DNA of 64,000 nucleotides from JBNKFV01 sp050290265 (GTDB lineage: Bacteria > Pseudomonadota > Gammaproteobacteria > Pseudomonadales > Cellvibrionaceae): NCBI GenBank assembly GCA_050290265.1, contig JBNKHI010000010.1:18438-82437 (forward strand), given 5' to 3'. Every line of letters starts with the position of its first letter. Position 1 is the stretch's first letter. This document shows, piece by piece, positions 24,482 through 32,726 of this stretch. Below the pieces are notes generated by a model, which saw only the letters and a program-made list of their open reading frames with translations, searched no databases and was not told the origin of the DNA. Position numbers and translations under genes: made by a program.

Positions 24482-24512
24482 GAAAAAGCCGGTTACAAGC
24501 CAGTTAACCGGC
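24482..24512 (-). terminator. Terminator between convergent genes
   Basis: GCCGGTTA and TAACCGGC form the stem; five A residues at its left give a T run on the minus strand, so it mainly ends the methyltransferase transcript. It may act on both. Confidence 0.75.
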
Positions 24513-24545
24513 ATACACCAACCAGCCTGTGTTTACCGCAAGCGC

Positions 24546-25238
24546 TCATGCCTGCACTGACTGAAAAGACTTCACCACCAGCATGTGGGTAGCGCCCTTT
24601 TGAAATCGGTATCGACTGTTTGTAAGCTCTGCATGAAAACCTTTTTCCGATAGGAACCTGACGACCTCATCTAGGTAGGGCGAGAGCTCACCTTTTAACG
24701 TAACAAGCGGGTAGACCCTTACTTCTTTAGCAACACGCATGAGTTCGAGCAATGAATCCAGATGCTGCTGTAGAGTGAGCTGCTGGCTATACAAAAACAG
24801 GTAGTGCGAGCATAGAGCCAAATCAAATTGGCCATCGGTAAACGGCAGCGCGGGCAAGGAAGCTTCTAAGTATCGCTTGTCGATCTTTCCTTGTTCGTAG
24901 TCAGCAAGAAATTTATTCATTGCAGACATTCTGATAGCCCCAAGCTCTTCAACAGACGATATTGATTCCCAAATATACTTATCTTGTGTGCCTTCCATCT
25001 GCGGCATAACTTCATCATAGACTTCAGCGATCCTCGCCCTTAGCTGTTCGGCGTTAAAGGAATAAGCAGGATCAATAGAAATCACTGAGCCGCCTTTTGC
25101 AGTCAACTCAGCATTAAACGATGCTGGGCCATCACCACAACCAAGGATCGACTTGCCTAAATCAGCCTCAGAGAGGCAAAACATCTTGATATATTCTAAA
25201 AAGGACCGTCCCCACGGTACGACATTCTTCAATTCCAT
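24546..25238 (-). CDS. SAM-dependent methyltransferase-like protein
   Basis: The 230-residue protein shows a class I methyltransferase core: motif I SILGCGDGPASFNAEL (residues 30-45), an acidic end of strand 2 (VISIDPAY) and motif IV-like FDLALCSHYLFLY (about 138-150). About 50 residues of helical insert separate strand 2 from the next core strand. The target is unknown. It is a single gene with its own terminator and is convergent with the transglycosylase gene. Confidence 0.75.
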   Translation of the reverse strand: MELKNVVPWGRSFLEYIKMFCLSEADLGKSILGCGDGPASFNAELTAKGGSVISIDPAYSFNAEQLRARIAEVYDEVMPQMEGTQDKYIWESISSVEELGAIRMSAMNKFLADYEQGKIDKRYLEASLPALPFTDGQFDLALCSHYLFLYSQQLTLQQHLDSLLELMRVAKEVRVYPLVTLKGELSPYLDEVVRFLSEKGFHAELTNSRYRFQKGATHMLVVKSFQSVQA

Positions 25239-25497
25239 TCGGGTTTCCTTAAGTGCTCAAAACGTCGAAAAATACAGGCTGTAGCCTACCAGAATCCAAC
25301 CTTGCTTGACGCATTTTGCGTGTTTCAACCATTTACCACTCCATCCGCAGATGCCTAACCGCAGGTTTTTTTCGGCCTACGGTTTCATAACTGGAACAGG
25401 CGATTGCATTTTTGGACCCTCTTTAATGAGCCAATTGCAGGCATACTCGGACGCTGGATTACCTACTACTATAAAAATAACCAAACGAGGAAACCCC

Positions 25498-26955
25498 ATG
25501 GCCGGTGTAATACCTCAGCCAACCAGCATCGCTGATGCTGAAGACAATGATATTCAACCCACCGCGACCGACAATAATACTGGCCCGCAAACAAAAGCAG
25601 AGGAACAACCCTGGCCTTCTGCAACATCCAGTTACATTGCCTTGACTGTTATTATTCTTGCGACCTTTATCAATTTCTTCGACGCTACCGTCTTTAGCAT
25701 GTTGGCAGAACGGATTAAGGTCAGCTTTGATCTTACCGACGAACAACTTGGTTTTCTGGGTGGCCCTGCGAATGTTATTTTTTACGTATTTGTGGGTATC
25801 CCCCTGGCACGACTTGCAGACATTTATGCTCGCAAGCGTGTGCTGGCAGGAGGCATATCAGTCATAGGCCTTGTAACAATGTTAGGAGGCCTGGCACAAA
25901 ACTTCTGGCATTTTATGGGCACCCGAATGTTTGTCGGCGCGGGAGGGTCTGCACACGCACCGGCATCTTACTCTTTACTGGCTGACTCATTTCCGCCCAA
26001 GAAAATCACCCGTGCTTTTGCCTTATTGCAGCTAGGCTTTATTGGCGGCTCCACTCTGGGCGTCTATTTTGGCGGCAAGATGATCGCCCATGTAGCAGAC
26101 TGGCCAACCATGGAATGGATGGGCCTGACGATTTACAACTGGCAGTGGGTACTGATCTTTATTGGCTTACCCGGTATTTTACTGGGTGCATTATTTTTGT
26201 TTATTAAAGAGCCCGCGCGACGACAGCCGCCAGCCACCGATCAATTGATTACCCCTGCGCCCACCAATGCCGGCATTGGTCGCAAAATTCTGACCTTTAT
26301 GGGTTTAGACGCAGCCAAGGCTATCCATGTTAAGCGCAAAGTGTATTACCCGTTGTTTATCGGTTTAGCCTTAAGCGCAGTAGAGAGTATGGGTATCGCC
26401 TTCTGGCGCACGCCGTTTATGATTCGCACCTTTGGTTGGAGTGAAGAAAAAATCGGCCAGGTCATGGCCCCCATGTTACTGGTCGGGGCATTGATTGGTA
26501 TTTTCTTTGGCGGCATTTTTGTTGAGTGGTTGGCCAAACGGTATGCCGATGCGAATGTACGTGCGGCGGCGATATTATTTTGTGGCACAACTATCACATC
26601 AATTGCCGCCCCGATAATGCCGACCGGTGAACTCGCGTTAGCGATGATGAGCATGGCTTTTATGTTTGGTGTAGCGGGCGCAGTACCTCAAAATGCGGCA
26701 ATCCAACGTATTGCGCCGCAAAAAATGCGTGGCCAAGTAACGGCTATTTATTTGTTTATGTTTACCTTTTTTGGCGCGATGGGCAGTTTTGTTATCGGTA
26801 TTGTGGCACAACGGATTGTGGTGAACCCAGAGGAACTCTGGAAGGCCTTGTTGATTACCGCGTCAGTGATTCTACCCACGGCAACGTTCTGTATGTATAA
26901 AGGCATTAAACCCTATCGCGAAGAAATTGAGCGGATTGAAACCGGGGTTGTCTAG
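25498..26955 (+). CDS. MFS transporter (spinster-like group)
   Basis: The 485-residue carrier has twelve predicted membrane helices and the MFS motif A region LARLADIYARKRVL between helices 2 and 3. It starts after a 45-residue polar N-terminus; the FFDATVFSML first-helix sequence resembles Spns-type sphingolipid or sugar-phosphate carriers, often found with TonB receptors in marine bacteria. The ATG at 25498 is chosen because GAGG precedes it; an open frame extends upstream but its 64 extra residues look non-coding. The substrate is unknown. Its last bases overlap the convergent DUF1289 gene. Confidence 0.85.
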   Translation: MAGVIPQPTSIADAEDNDIQPTATDNNTGPQTKAEEQPWPSATSSYIALTVIILATFINFFDATVFSMLAERIKVSFDLTDEQLGFLGGPANVIFYVFVGIPLARLADIYARKRVLAGGISVIGLVTMLGGLAQNFWHFMGTRMFVGAGGSAHAPASYSLLADSFPPKKITRAFALLQLGFIGGSTLGVYFGGKMIAHVADWPTMEWMGLTIYNWQWVLIFIGLPGILLGALFLFIKEPARRQPPATDQLITPAPTNAGIGRKILTFMGLDAAKAIHVKRKVYYPLFIGLALSAVESMGIAFWRTPFMIRTFGWSEEKIGQVMAPMLLVGALIGIFFGGIFVEWLAKRYADANVRAAAILFCGTTITSIAAPIMPTGELALAMMSMAFMFGVAGAVPQNAAIQRIAPQKMRGQVTAIYLFMFTFFGAMGSFVIGIVAQRIVVNPEELWKALLITASVILPTATFCMYKGIKPYREEIERIETGVV

Positions 26956-27146
26956 CGGCGAGTGCGTTTTTCTTTGCGTAATTCGCAAGCACTCAGCGTT
27001 GCGGACCGCTCTTCATCGTCGGCACCATGCCAACCAAGGATCTCATCAAGCGAGCGATGACACCCCAAACAAACATCATCGTCGTCCAGACAACAATTAC
27101 GGACACACGGAGAAAGAATCCTTTGTTTATTATTCTGTGTGTTCAT
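26952..27146 (-). CDS. DUF1289 family protein
   Basis: A 64-residue protein with the DUF1289 pattern: SPCVRNCCLDDDDVCLGCHRSLDEILGW, in which the four-Cys arrangement (C-x3-C ... C-x2-C) suggests a small metal-binding site. It ends with an ER-rich helix. DUF1289 proteins are Fe-S or zinc-like accessory proteins of unknown role. Its 3' end overlaps the convergent MFS gene by 4 bp. Confidence 0.85.
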   Translation of the reverse strand: MNTQNNKQRILSPCVRNCCLDDDDVCLGCHRSLDEILGWHGADDEERSATLSACELRKEKRTRR

Positions 27147-27252
27147 TATTTTTCCTCGAAAGAATAATGTCGATTAAACCCTCAATGTTACATCAGAAGT
27201 TTGGCAGGTTGAAATTTTTATCCCATATTTACCAGCCACTACATAACGGATA

Positions 27253-27741
27253 TTAATCTTTACCTTGGAAGTCACCTTCGCTTTCCGGGCCAAGAGAGGA
27301 GGTGCAAAAAGCGCACCTTACCGCACGGCTATCAATGGTACTCAAACAAAAACTACAGTCTTTGGTTTTCTTTTTCTCTTGTGTCTCATGGGTTACCCGC
27401 AAGCGATTAATCCCTTTCACCAGCACGAATGCAAACCAGGAGACAATTAAAAAGCTCAGTACACTATTAAAAAAAACGCCATAACCTATGGTAACAGCAC
27501 CGTCTTTATTCGCATCTTGCAATGTGGCATAAGGAGCTCCATTGACGCCGTCCTTTAATACAATGAACAAATCCGCCAGATCCACACCGCTGGTCAATAA
27601 TCCGAAAACTGGCGCGATAATGTTGGTAACAAGACTGCTGGCAATAGTGGCAAAGGCGCCACCCACAACAATACCCACAGCCATATCCAGTACATTGCCT
27701 TTGAGCGCAAACTTTTTGTATTCGTCGAACATTTTAGCCAT
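27253..27741 (-). CDS. mscL: Large-conductance mechanosensitive channel with C-terminal zinc ribbon
   Basis: The 162-residue protein opens with EYKKFALKGNVLDMAVGIVVGGAF, the canonical MscL amphipathic helix and pore-lining TM1. TM2 is at about residues 88-110. The tail is unlike E. coli MscL: a Cys4 motif (Cys129, Cys132, Cys143, Cys146; CSFC and CAFC) that should bind zinc. Channels of this kind release solutes on hypo-osmotic shock. The extended cytoplasmic ribbon might stabilise the pentamer or sense metals or redox state. Confidence 0.93.
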   Translation of the reverse strand: MAKMFDEYKKFALKGNVLDMAVGIVVGGAFATIASSLVTNIIAPVFGLLTSGVDLADLFIVLKDGVNGAPYATLQDANKDGAVTIGYGVFFNSVLSFLIVSWFAFVLVKGINRLRVTHETQEKKKTKDCSFCLSTIDSRAVRCAFCTSSLGPESEGDFQGKD

Positions 27742-27836
27742 CTGAAAATCTCTTGAACCAGGTATTAGAAATGGGTATTAGAAAATAAGTACGTGAATCA
27801 GATATTCGGCAAAGCTTAGCGTTACCGCGGTTTTAC

Positions 27837-28334
27837 TTACACTTTTTTACCCGCAACAGGCTCGGTAATATCGTCCATATTCACCAAATTCCACGGTAAT
27901 CCGTTATTACGGTAAATACGTTTATTGAGCGCCGGATAATCAGCTACATCATGATTTAGACGCTGGCCCACCACAATACATTTCAGCGTTGTATTACCGT
28001 TATTCACGAGTTTATGCGCTTTGCCACCGGCACGATAACCAATGAAGTCCCCAGCTGTTACGGTAAAGGAGTCCTCGCCGATAATGGCCTCTGCCTGGCC
28101 TTCCAGAATATAAACACACTCGTCTTCGTGGTAGTGACAGTGCAACTCGGTAGATTCATGCCCCGGCGCAATCTCAATCAGATGAAAGCCAAACCCCGTT
28201 AACCCGGTTAAATCACCCAGTGATTTATTGACCCGTTGCGCGTTGGGGTTTAGGAAATGGGCTTTGTGGATACCGTCATAAGCTGCAATATCCGCACTGG
28301 TGAGTACATATGTTTCCGTCTGTTTGTCTGACAT
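27837..28334 (-). CDS. Cupin-domain protein
   Basis: A 165-residue single-cupin protein. Motif 1 is STELHCHYHEDECVYILEG (about residues 60-78), with His, His and Glu as likely metal ligands. Motif 2 is AGDFIGYRAGGKAHKLVN (about 93-110), with the last His ligand. The role could be dioxygenase, isomerase or sugar binding; no substrate can be given. It is divergently placed from mscS with a 157-bp gap. Confidence 0.82.
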   Translation of the reverse strand: MSDKQTETYVLTSADIAAYDGIHKAHFLNPNAQRVNKSLGDLTGLTGFGFHLIEIAPGHESTELHCHYHEDECVYILEGQAEAIIGEDSFTVTAGDFIGYRAGGKAHKLVNNGNTTLKCIVVGQRLNHDVADYPALNKRIYRNNGLPWNLVNMDDITEPVAGKKV

Positions 28335-28491
28335 TCGAACACCCTGCCCCTCTAAAATATTAGGAAAGTAATAGCCGCATTGTTTACAATGTTATTTTTA
28401 TACCCAATGCCCATCCAAACCAGGGATGGCTAGAGTCACCTTCATTTGACTTACCGATTATTTCAACACCATCTGAACAAGGAAGCAAAAC

Positions 28492-29331
28492 ATGCCGGAA
28501 ATTATTGAAGACATTGATGTAAACCAATACCTGCCTGCCGCTGTAGATTGGGCCAGCAATATATTGTTGGCAATTGTCATTCTGCTATTGGGCCTGTGGT
28601 TTGCGGGGCGAGTCAACAAACTGATCATTAACGTCAGCAAAAAATACACACATTTGGATGACACGCTATTCCGTTTTTTAGGGAGCATGGCCCGCTATGT
28701 GATTATCGCGTTTGTCATTATTGCGGTGCTGAATCGTTTCGGTGTTCAGACGGCGTCAATTGTTGCCTTATTAGGTGCTGCAGGCCTCGCCATTGGCCTC
28801 GCGCTACAAGGTGCCATGTCGAACTTAGCGGCTGGGGTAATGCTGTTGATATTCCGACCTTACAAAGTGAATGACTTTATTGATGCTGCCGGCCGCTTTG
28901 GCAAGGTAACCGAAATCGATATGTTCACCACAATTCTGCAAACCTTTGATAATCAACAAATTATCATACCTAACAGCCAGATTTGGGGCGCGCAGATTAT
29001 CAATCATTCTCACTACGATATCCGCGGTGTTGATATGCACTTTGGCATTGCCTACGGCGAAAATACTGATGCAGCCCGCGCAGTCATTGACGCCGTGTTG
29101 GCAAATCACCCCCACATATTGGACACACCAGCGCCGTTTGTGGAGGTCGAGACCTTAAACGACAGCTCGGTAGATTTTATTGTTCGGCCGTTCTGTCATG
29201 GCGAGCACTACTTTAATATTCTCTACTCTGTACCCGAGCAGATTAAAAAGGCGCTCGATGAACATAACATTGAGATTCCGTTCCCGCACCGCAAGGTTAT
29301 TCTGGTGAATGAAACCGCAAAAACCGAATAG
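28492..29331 (+). CDS. mscS: Small-conductance mechanosensitive channel
   Basis: The 279-residue protein matches E. coli MscS in length and layout: three helices, with the pore helix QTASIVALLGAAGLAIGLALQGAMSNLAAGVMLL region at about 84-117. The beta domain (FRPYKVNDFIDAAGRFGKVTEID) and the NSQI motif (IIIPNSQIWGAQIINHS) are typical. The C-terminal domain ends IPFPHRKVIL. It gates under lateral membrane tension to protect against osmotic downshock. It is the first of two MscS-family genes in the window. Confidence 0.93.
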   Translation: MPEIIEDIDVNQYLPAAVDWASNILLAIVILLLGLWFAGRVNKLIINVSKKYTHLDDTLFRFLGSMARYVIIAFVIIAVLNRFGVQTASIVALLGAAGLAIGLALQGAMSNLAAGVMLLIFRPYKVNDFIDAAGRFGKVTEIDMFTTILQTFDNQQIIIPNSQIWGAQIINHSHYDIRGVDMHFGIAYGENTDAARAVIDAVLANHPHILDTPAPFVEVETLNDSSVDFIVRPFCHGEHYFNILYSVPEQIKKALDEHNIEIPFPHRKVILVNETAKTE

Positions 29332-29352
29332 GTGAAGGAAACCTCTATTGCC

Positions 29353-29392
29353 AATGCAAGAAGCCCTGCTGATCAGCAGGGCTTCTTGCATT
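29353..29392. terminator. 40-bp perfect palindrome after mscS
   Basis: The half AATGCAAGAAGCCCTGCT is repeated in perfect inverted form around GATC. It folds into an 18-bp stem, just after mscS. The flanking T content is low (TTTAG), so it may work as a terminator or an mRNA 3' barrier. Confidence 0.7.
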
Positions 29393-29437
29393 TAGTCATT
29401 AAAAAGTGTGCCTAAACAGACTTATCGACCAAGACGG

Positions 29438-29749
29438 CTAAAGATCGTTATTACAGTATTCCACCTTCAGTCGCGGTTTTAGCAACGCCTCCTGCTCAAC
29501 ATGCTCAGTTCGCACTTCGACAATCCAGTCCACCCCTCTGTCAGACGAACAGACATTAATGGTATAGAGATTGCCGTCGGCATCTTCGAGCTCGTCATAG
29601 TTTTCTGAAACACTTTCTGCATGGCTTTCGGCCTTTTCCATCGGCGATGGTACACCGATCATGTGCAGTTCTTCAGCATCAAGCGTTAATAATAAATATC
29701 CACTCGACACTGGCGCTAAATCATCATGCCCTTCAATCGTAAAGCTCAA
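29438..29749 (-). CDS. Conserved-looking hypothetical protein
   Basis: A 103-residue acidic protein. The N-terminal half reads as beta-strands (GYLLLTLDAEELHMIGV), and a patch of charged residues (KAESHAESVSENYDELEDADG) precedes another strand pair (VDWIVEVRTEHV). No signal peptide, membrane segment or known motif is seen. A reasonable ribosome site (AAGGGAAATACC) precedes its start. The function is unknown. Confidence 0.55.
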   Translation of the reverse strand: MSFTIEGHDDLAPVSSGYLLLTLDAEELHMIGVPSPMEKAESHAESVSENYDELEDADGNLYTINVCSSDRGVDWIVEVRTEHVEQEALLKPRLKVEYCNNDL

Positions 29750-29818
29750 GGTATTTCCCTTTTAAAAATAAGAACCGGATGGTTGTCTCATAGGATTAGC
29801 GGAACACGCAACGTTTAG

Positions 29819-30580
29819 CTAAACAAGGCTAATACCGAAAATTTCTCGCAGCAGGTAACCCACCAAATAAGCAAGGCTTGCTGCAGCCCCGCCAGTAAGC
29901 AGAGTCCCCAGTCCAGAAGTAATAACCGGCTTGGCAAAAATAAGACTTTTTAGCGTACCGATAGAAAAAAACATCGCCCCGGCGATAACAGCACTGCTAA
30001 AAAATTGAACGTGCCTTTCCAAGCCAGGAAGTAAAAATGGAACCAGCGGCATAATGCCAACGCCAACAAAGGCAGCAAAGGTTGTTAAGCCAGCTTTAAA
30101 CGGGTCGGGATTCGCTTTTTGAATACCGTATTCCTCCGTCAACATGGTGTCTACCCATAACTGTTTTTCTGCACAAATAGTTTGCACGATAGTTTCCAGG
30201 ACGTCGCCGGTAAAACCTTTTTGCTGAAAGATTTGTCGGATTTCCTCGCGCTCACCTTCCGGCCAGCGGTCAATATGATCTTCTTCCGTAAGCCGTACGC
30301 TGTCACGAAATTCTAACTGGGCCTTAATGGATTCATAATTACTAATAGCCATGCTAAACGCATCGGCGATAAGGTTCGCAAAACCCAGTACTAAAGCGAC
30401 AGATGCGGGAAAGTTAGCGCCAACGGCACCCGATATCACCGCGAAGGTGGTCACACAGCCGTCAATCCCGCCTAACACCGCATCGGCAATCAGGCTGGTT
30501 TTAGGGGGGGTATTCAACCGCCGTGCAATTGACTCCGGTTGATGCTCCTGGGCTAGTTGGTCTACATCAGGCTGTTTCAT
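29819..30580 (-). CDS. VIT1/CCC1-family membrane protein
   Basis: The 253-residue protein belongs to the vacuolar iron transporter/nodulin-21 family. TM1 holds the signature LGGIDGCVTTFAVISGAVGA (residues 34-53). Helix 2 has LANLIADAFSMAISNYES with the conserved Asp and Glu, then a cytosolic metal-binding helical region (about 85-145) rich in Glu and Gln. Three more helices follow, giving five in all. Members carry Fe2+ or Mn2+ out of the cytosol, an expectation rather than proof here. It is read in the same direction as, and 22 bp from, the VF530 gene. Confidence 0.85.
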   Translation of the reverse strand: MKQPDVDQLAQEHQPESIARRLNTPPKTSLIADAVLGGIDGCVTTFAVISGAVGANFPASVALVLGFANLIADAFSMAISNYESIKAQLEFRDSVRLTEEDHIDRWPEGEREEIRQIFQQKGFTGDVLETIVQTICAEKQLWVDTMLTEEYGIQKANPDPFKAGLTTFAAFVGVGIMPLVPFLLPGLERHVQFFSSAVIAGAMFFSIGTLKSLIFAKPVITSGLGTLLTGGAAASLAYLVGYLLREIFGISLV

Positions 30581-30602
30581 ACAGGAATGCCAATACTCGG
30601 TT

Positions 30603-31196
30603 CTATTTTTTCCATTTGCTCCAAGGATCTGAACTGTCTGTGTCCACCGTTTTGCTGGACGGCTTTACCGAACGGTCTGCAGAAAAACGCTGCGGTTTCT
30701 TGGCAGGCCGAGAGGTATTTTTATCTGCCCCCCAAGGACTGGCGTTTTCATTGCGCGATGGTTTGCTATCCCGGTTTTTCGCGTAAGGCCGTTCGCCTTT
30801 ATCAGAACGTTGACCACCACGACCAAACGCCGCAGCCTTTTGCGCGCGTTTTTCACGCAAGCGCTCGGCATCTTCCAAGCTCAGTTCAGCGGGCTCACCG
30901 GGTAATTGACCATCGGGAATAATTCGATCACGGGGTGGTAATTCAAACTGCTCGGCGGAGGCACGCGGTAAACTTTTGTATTGATACAAATAAAATGCCT
31001 CCACTTTTTCACGTGCCCAATCCGTCTTTTTTAAAAACTTGATGCTGGATTCAATACTGGGGTTGGACCTAAAGCAGTTGATATTCAGGTAGGCGAAGAG
31101 AATTTCAAACCCGTAGTGGTCGACAATCTCCGTGAGCAGATTCTTTAAACTCAAACCATGCAGAGGATTGTTTTTATAATTGGGTTCTTCATTCAT
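30603..31196 (-). CDS. VF530 (DUF2132) domain protein with long basic tail
   Basis: Residues 6-75 match VF530 (NNPLHGLSLKNLLTEIVDHYGF, then NINCFRSNPSIESSIKFLKKT and WAREKVEAFYLY), a small DNA-binding-like fold that is the whole protein in most species (about 75-90 residues). Here roughly 120 residues follow: a proline-rich linker, a charged helix (LSLEDAERLREKRAQKAAAF) and a low-complexity Arg/Lys/Ser/Pro tail ending DPWSKWKK. The tail suggests nucleic-acid binding. The start at 31196 fits the domain; an earlier ATG adds 19 unlikely residues. Confidence 0.8.
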   Translation of the reverse strand: MNEEPNYKNNPLHGLSLKNLLTEIVDHYGFEILFAYLNINCFRSNPSIESSIKFLKKTDWAREKVEAFYLYQYKSLPRASAEQFELPPRDRIIPDGQLPGEPAELSLEDAERLREKRAQKAAAFGRGGQRSDKGERPYAKNRDSKPSRNENASPWGADKNTSRPAKKPQRFSADRSVKPSSKTVDTDSSDPWSKWKK

Positions 31197-31407
31197 GACA
31201 TTACCTAACAACAGAATAGATTTACGCGTGCGCAATGCGTTTTTATATTGCAATTACCCTGTCAGCGCCGTAAGCAGGTTGCAAAATGATTCATTACTTG
31301 CCAGCATTTATGCACTTTTCACGCAACTATTAACCCGGCTAACCCGGCGACTAGCCCGACAATAATGCTTGCCGGATTAATAAAATAACGTAACTAGCGA
31401 GTACACA

Positions 31408-32304
31408 ATGGACATTCGATGGCTTGGTATTCAAACCAGAGCTAACCGCAGCGAACAATTAATTTCGGCTTTGGGCGGTACCGTTAACATCGCGCTGGTA
31501 AGCCTTATCAGCTATATATTGCTGGGGTTACAAGGCACGCTGGCCATTGTACCCTCTATTGGCGCAGCCACCGTATTACTTTTTGCGGTGCCGCACGGCC
31601 CGCTGTCCCAACCCTGGGCATTGTTTGCCGGCAACCTGATCTCGGCGTTTATCGGCGTTAGTGTCGCACTTGTCGTGCCTAATATGATCGTGGCCGCCGC
31701 ACTGGCAGTGGGTTTGGCTATTGGCGCTATGTTGATGTGCCGCTGTACCCATCCACCGGGCGGCGCTACCGCACTGGCTGCCGTGATTGGCGGTACCAGT
31801 ATTCACGACCTGGGCTATGGTTATTTGCTAGTACCCGTTTTACTCAATTGTAGCGTCACGTTTTTAGTCGCGGTTGGTTTTAACAACCTGTTCGGTTGGC
31901 GCCGCTACCCAGCAACGGCTATGCGCTATAAACCTATCGCCATTCCCAGCCGTACGCATATCCCACCGGAAATCCAACATTTGGAAGAAGCATTGACAGA
32001 AATAGGGCTGGTTGATGTCACCCCTACTCAGCTGCGACAAATTTATAAGGTGGCCGAACAACGACGTATACAGGATGTACTGAGCCACTTTGACTTTGAA
32101 TTAGGGGCAGTTTACACCAACAATCGTCCCGGTGCGGAATGGTCAGTGCGACGCATTATCGATTATGCGCAGCATCCCGACCCGGAAAAAGAGCTGGTTA
32201 TTTACAAAGTACTTGAGGGTGCACAAAAAAGGCTGACTGGCAGCTGCACCCGTGCTGAGTTTGCAGACTGGGCCGCGCAACGACTATCACCGGTAAAAAC
32301 CTGA
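31408..32304 (+). CDS. HPP-family membrane protein
   Basis: The 298-residue protein has an N-terminal HPP domain of four membrane helices (about residues 20-165). The diagnostic CTHPPGGATALAAVIGG sits at about 111-127 and PSIGAATVLLFAVPHGPLSQP at 50-70. A soluble C-terminal region follows (about 175-298). HPP proteins transport nitrite or related anions in plants and cyanobacteria; the bacterial role is mostly unproven. Its stop lies 40 bp from the convergent cysteine-cluster gene. Confidence 0.85.
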   Translation: MDIRWLGIQTRANRSEQLISALGGTVNIALVSLISYILLGLQGTLAIVPSIGAATVLLFAVPHGPLSQPWALFAGNLISAFIGVSVALVVPNMIVAAALAVGLAIGAMLMCRCTHPPGGATALAAVIGGTSIHDLGYGYLLVPVLLNCSVTFLVAVGFNNLFGWRRYPATAMRYKPIAIPSRTHIPPEIQHLEEALTEIGLVDVTPTQLRQIYKVAEQRRIQDVLSHFDFELGAVYTNNRPGAEWSVRRIIDYAQHPDPEKELVIYKVLEGAQKRLTGSCTRAEFADWAAQRLSPVKT

Positions 32305-32344
32305 GTTTAGGGGTATTTCTGTCCTGATCTGACTGCCTACGGAT

Positions 32345-32635
32345 TCAGATTTTGGCAACGTGCTCGGCCAGACAATCGTAGCCACCCATTTCAAATTCAC
32401 GACAAATCAACGGACGCTTTTCATAAATTGAACAATTCATGCTGCTGCGATCCAGGGCAGCACACCAACCGTCGTCCAGGCGTGCCATGGTCATGCCACC
32501 CCATTGATCAACCGCTATAAACTTATCGGGTACACCGGTATCGGTAATCAGCATCACTTCCAGGCGGCAACAGCTAGCCTGACAGGTATTGCAGCTCACC
32601 GTAACATCAGGCAACTGTGTAACATCAATGGTCAT
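32345..32635 (-). CDS. YkgJ-like cysteine-cluster protein
   Basis: A 96-residue protein with the zinc/iron-chelating cysteine pattern of the YkgJ/CxxCxxCC family: SCNTCQASCCRLEV (residues 14-27), CAALDRSSMNCSIYEKRPLICREFEMG and a last Cys in YDCLAEH. These small proteins bind a metal or cluster of unknown function. Length is typical. Separated by a 24-bp palindrome from the transporter gene on the same strand. Confidence 0.85.
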   Translation of the reverse strand: MTIDVTQLPDVTVSCNTCQASCCRLEVMLITDTGVPDKFIAVDQWGGMTMARLDDGWCAALDRSSMNCSIYEKRPLICREFEMGGYDCLAEHVAKI

Positions 32636-32678
32636 GGAAACGACTCGGCATAATAATGACTACGGGTGGTATCAATAA

Positions 32679-32702
32679 GATCAGGACCTGCAGGTCCTGA
32701 TC
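32679..32702. terminator. 24-bp perfect palindrome
   Basis: GATCAGGACCTG is followed at once by its exact inverse CAGGTCCTGATC. Only short A/T runs flank it. It lies after the BCCT gene on the minus strand and before the next gene, so a terminator is likely; an operator for the cysteine-cluster gene is possible. Confidence 0.6.
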
Positions 32703-32726
32703 ATTATTAAAGAGGTGAAAAGTACG

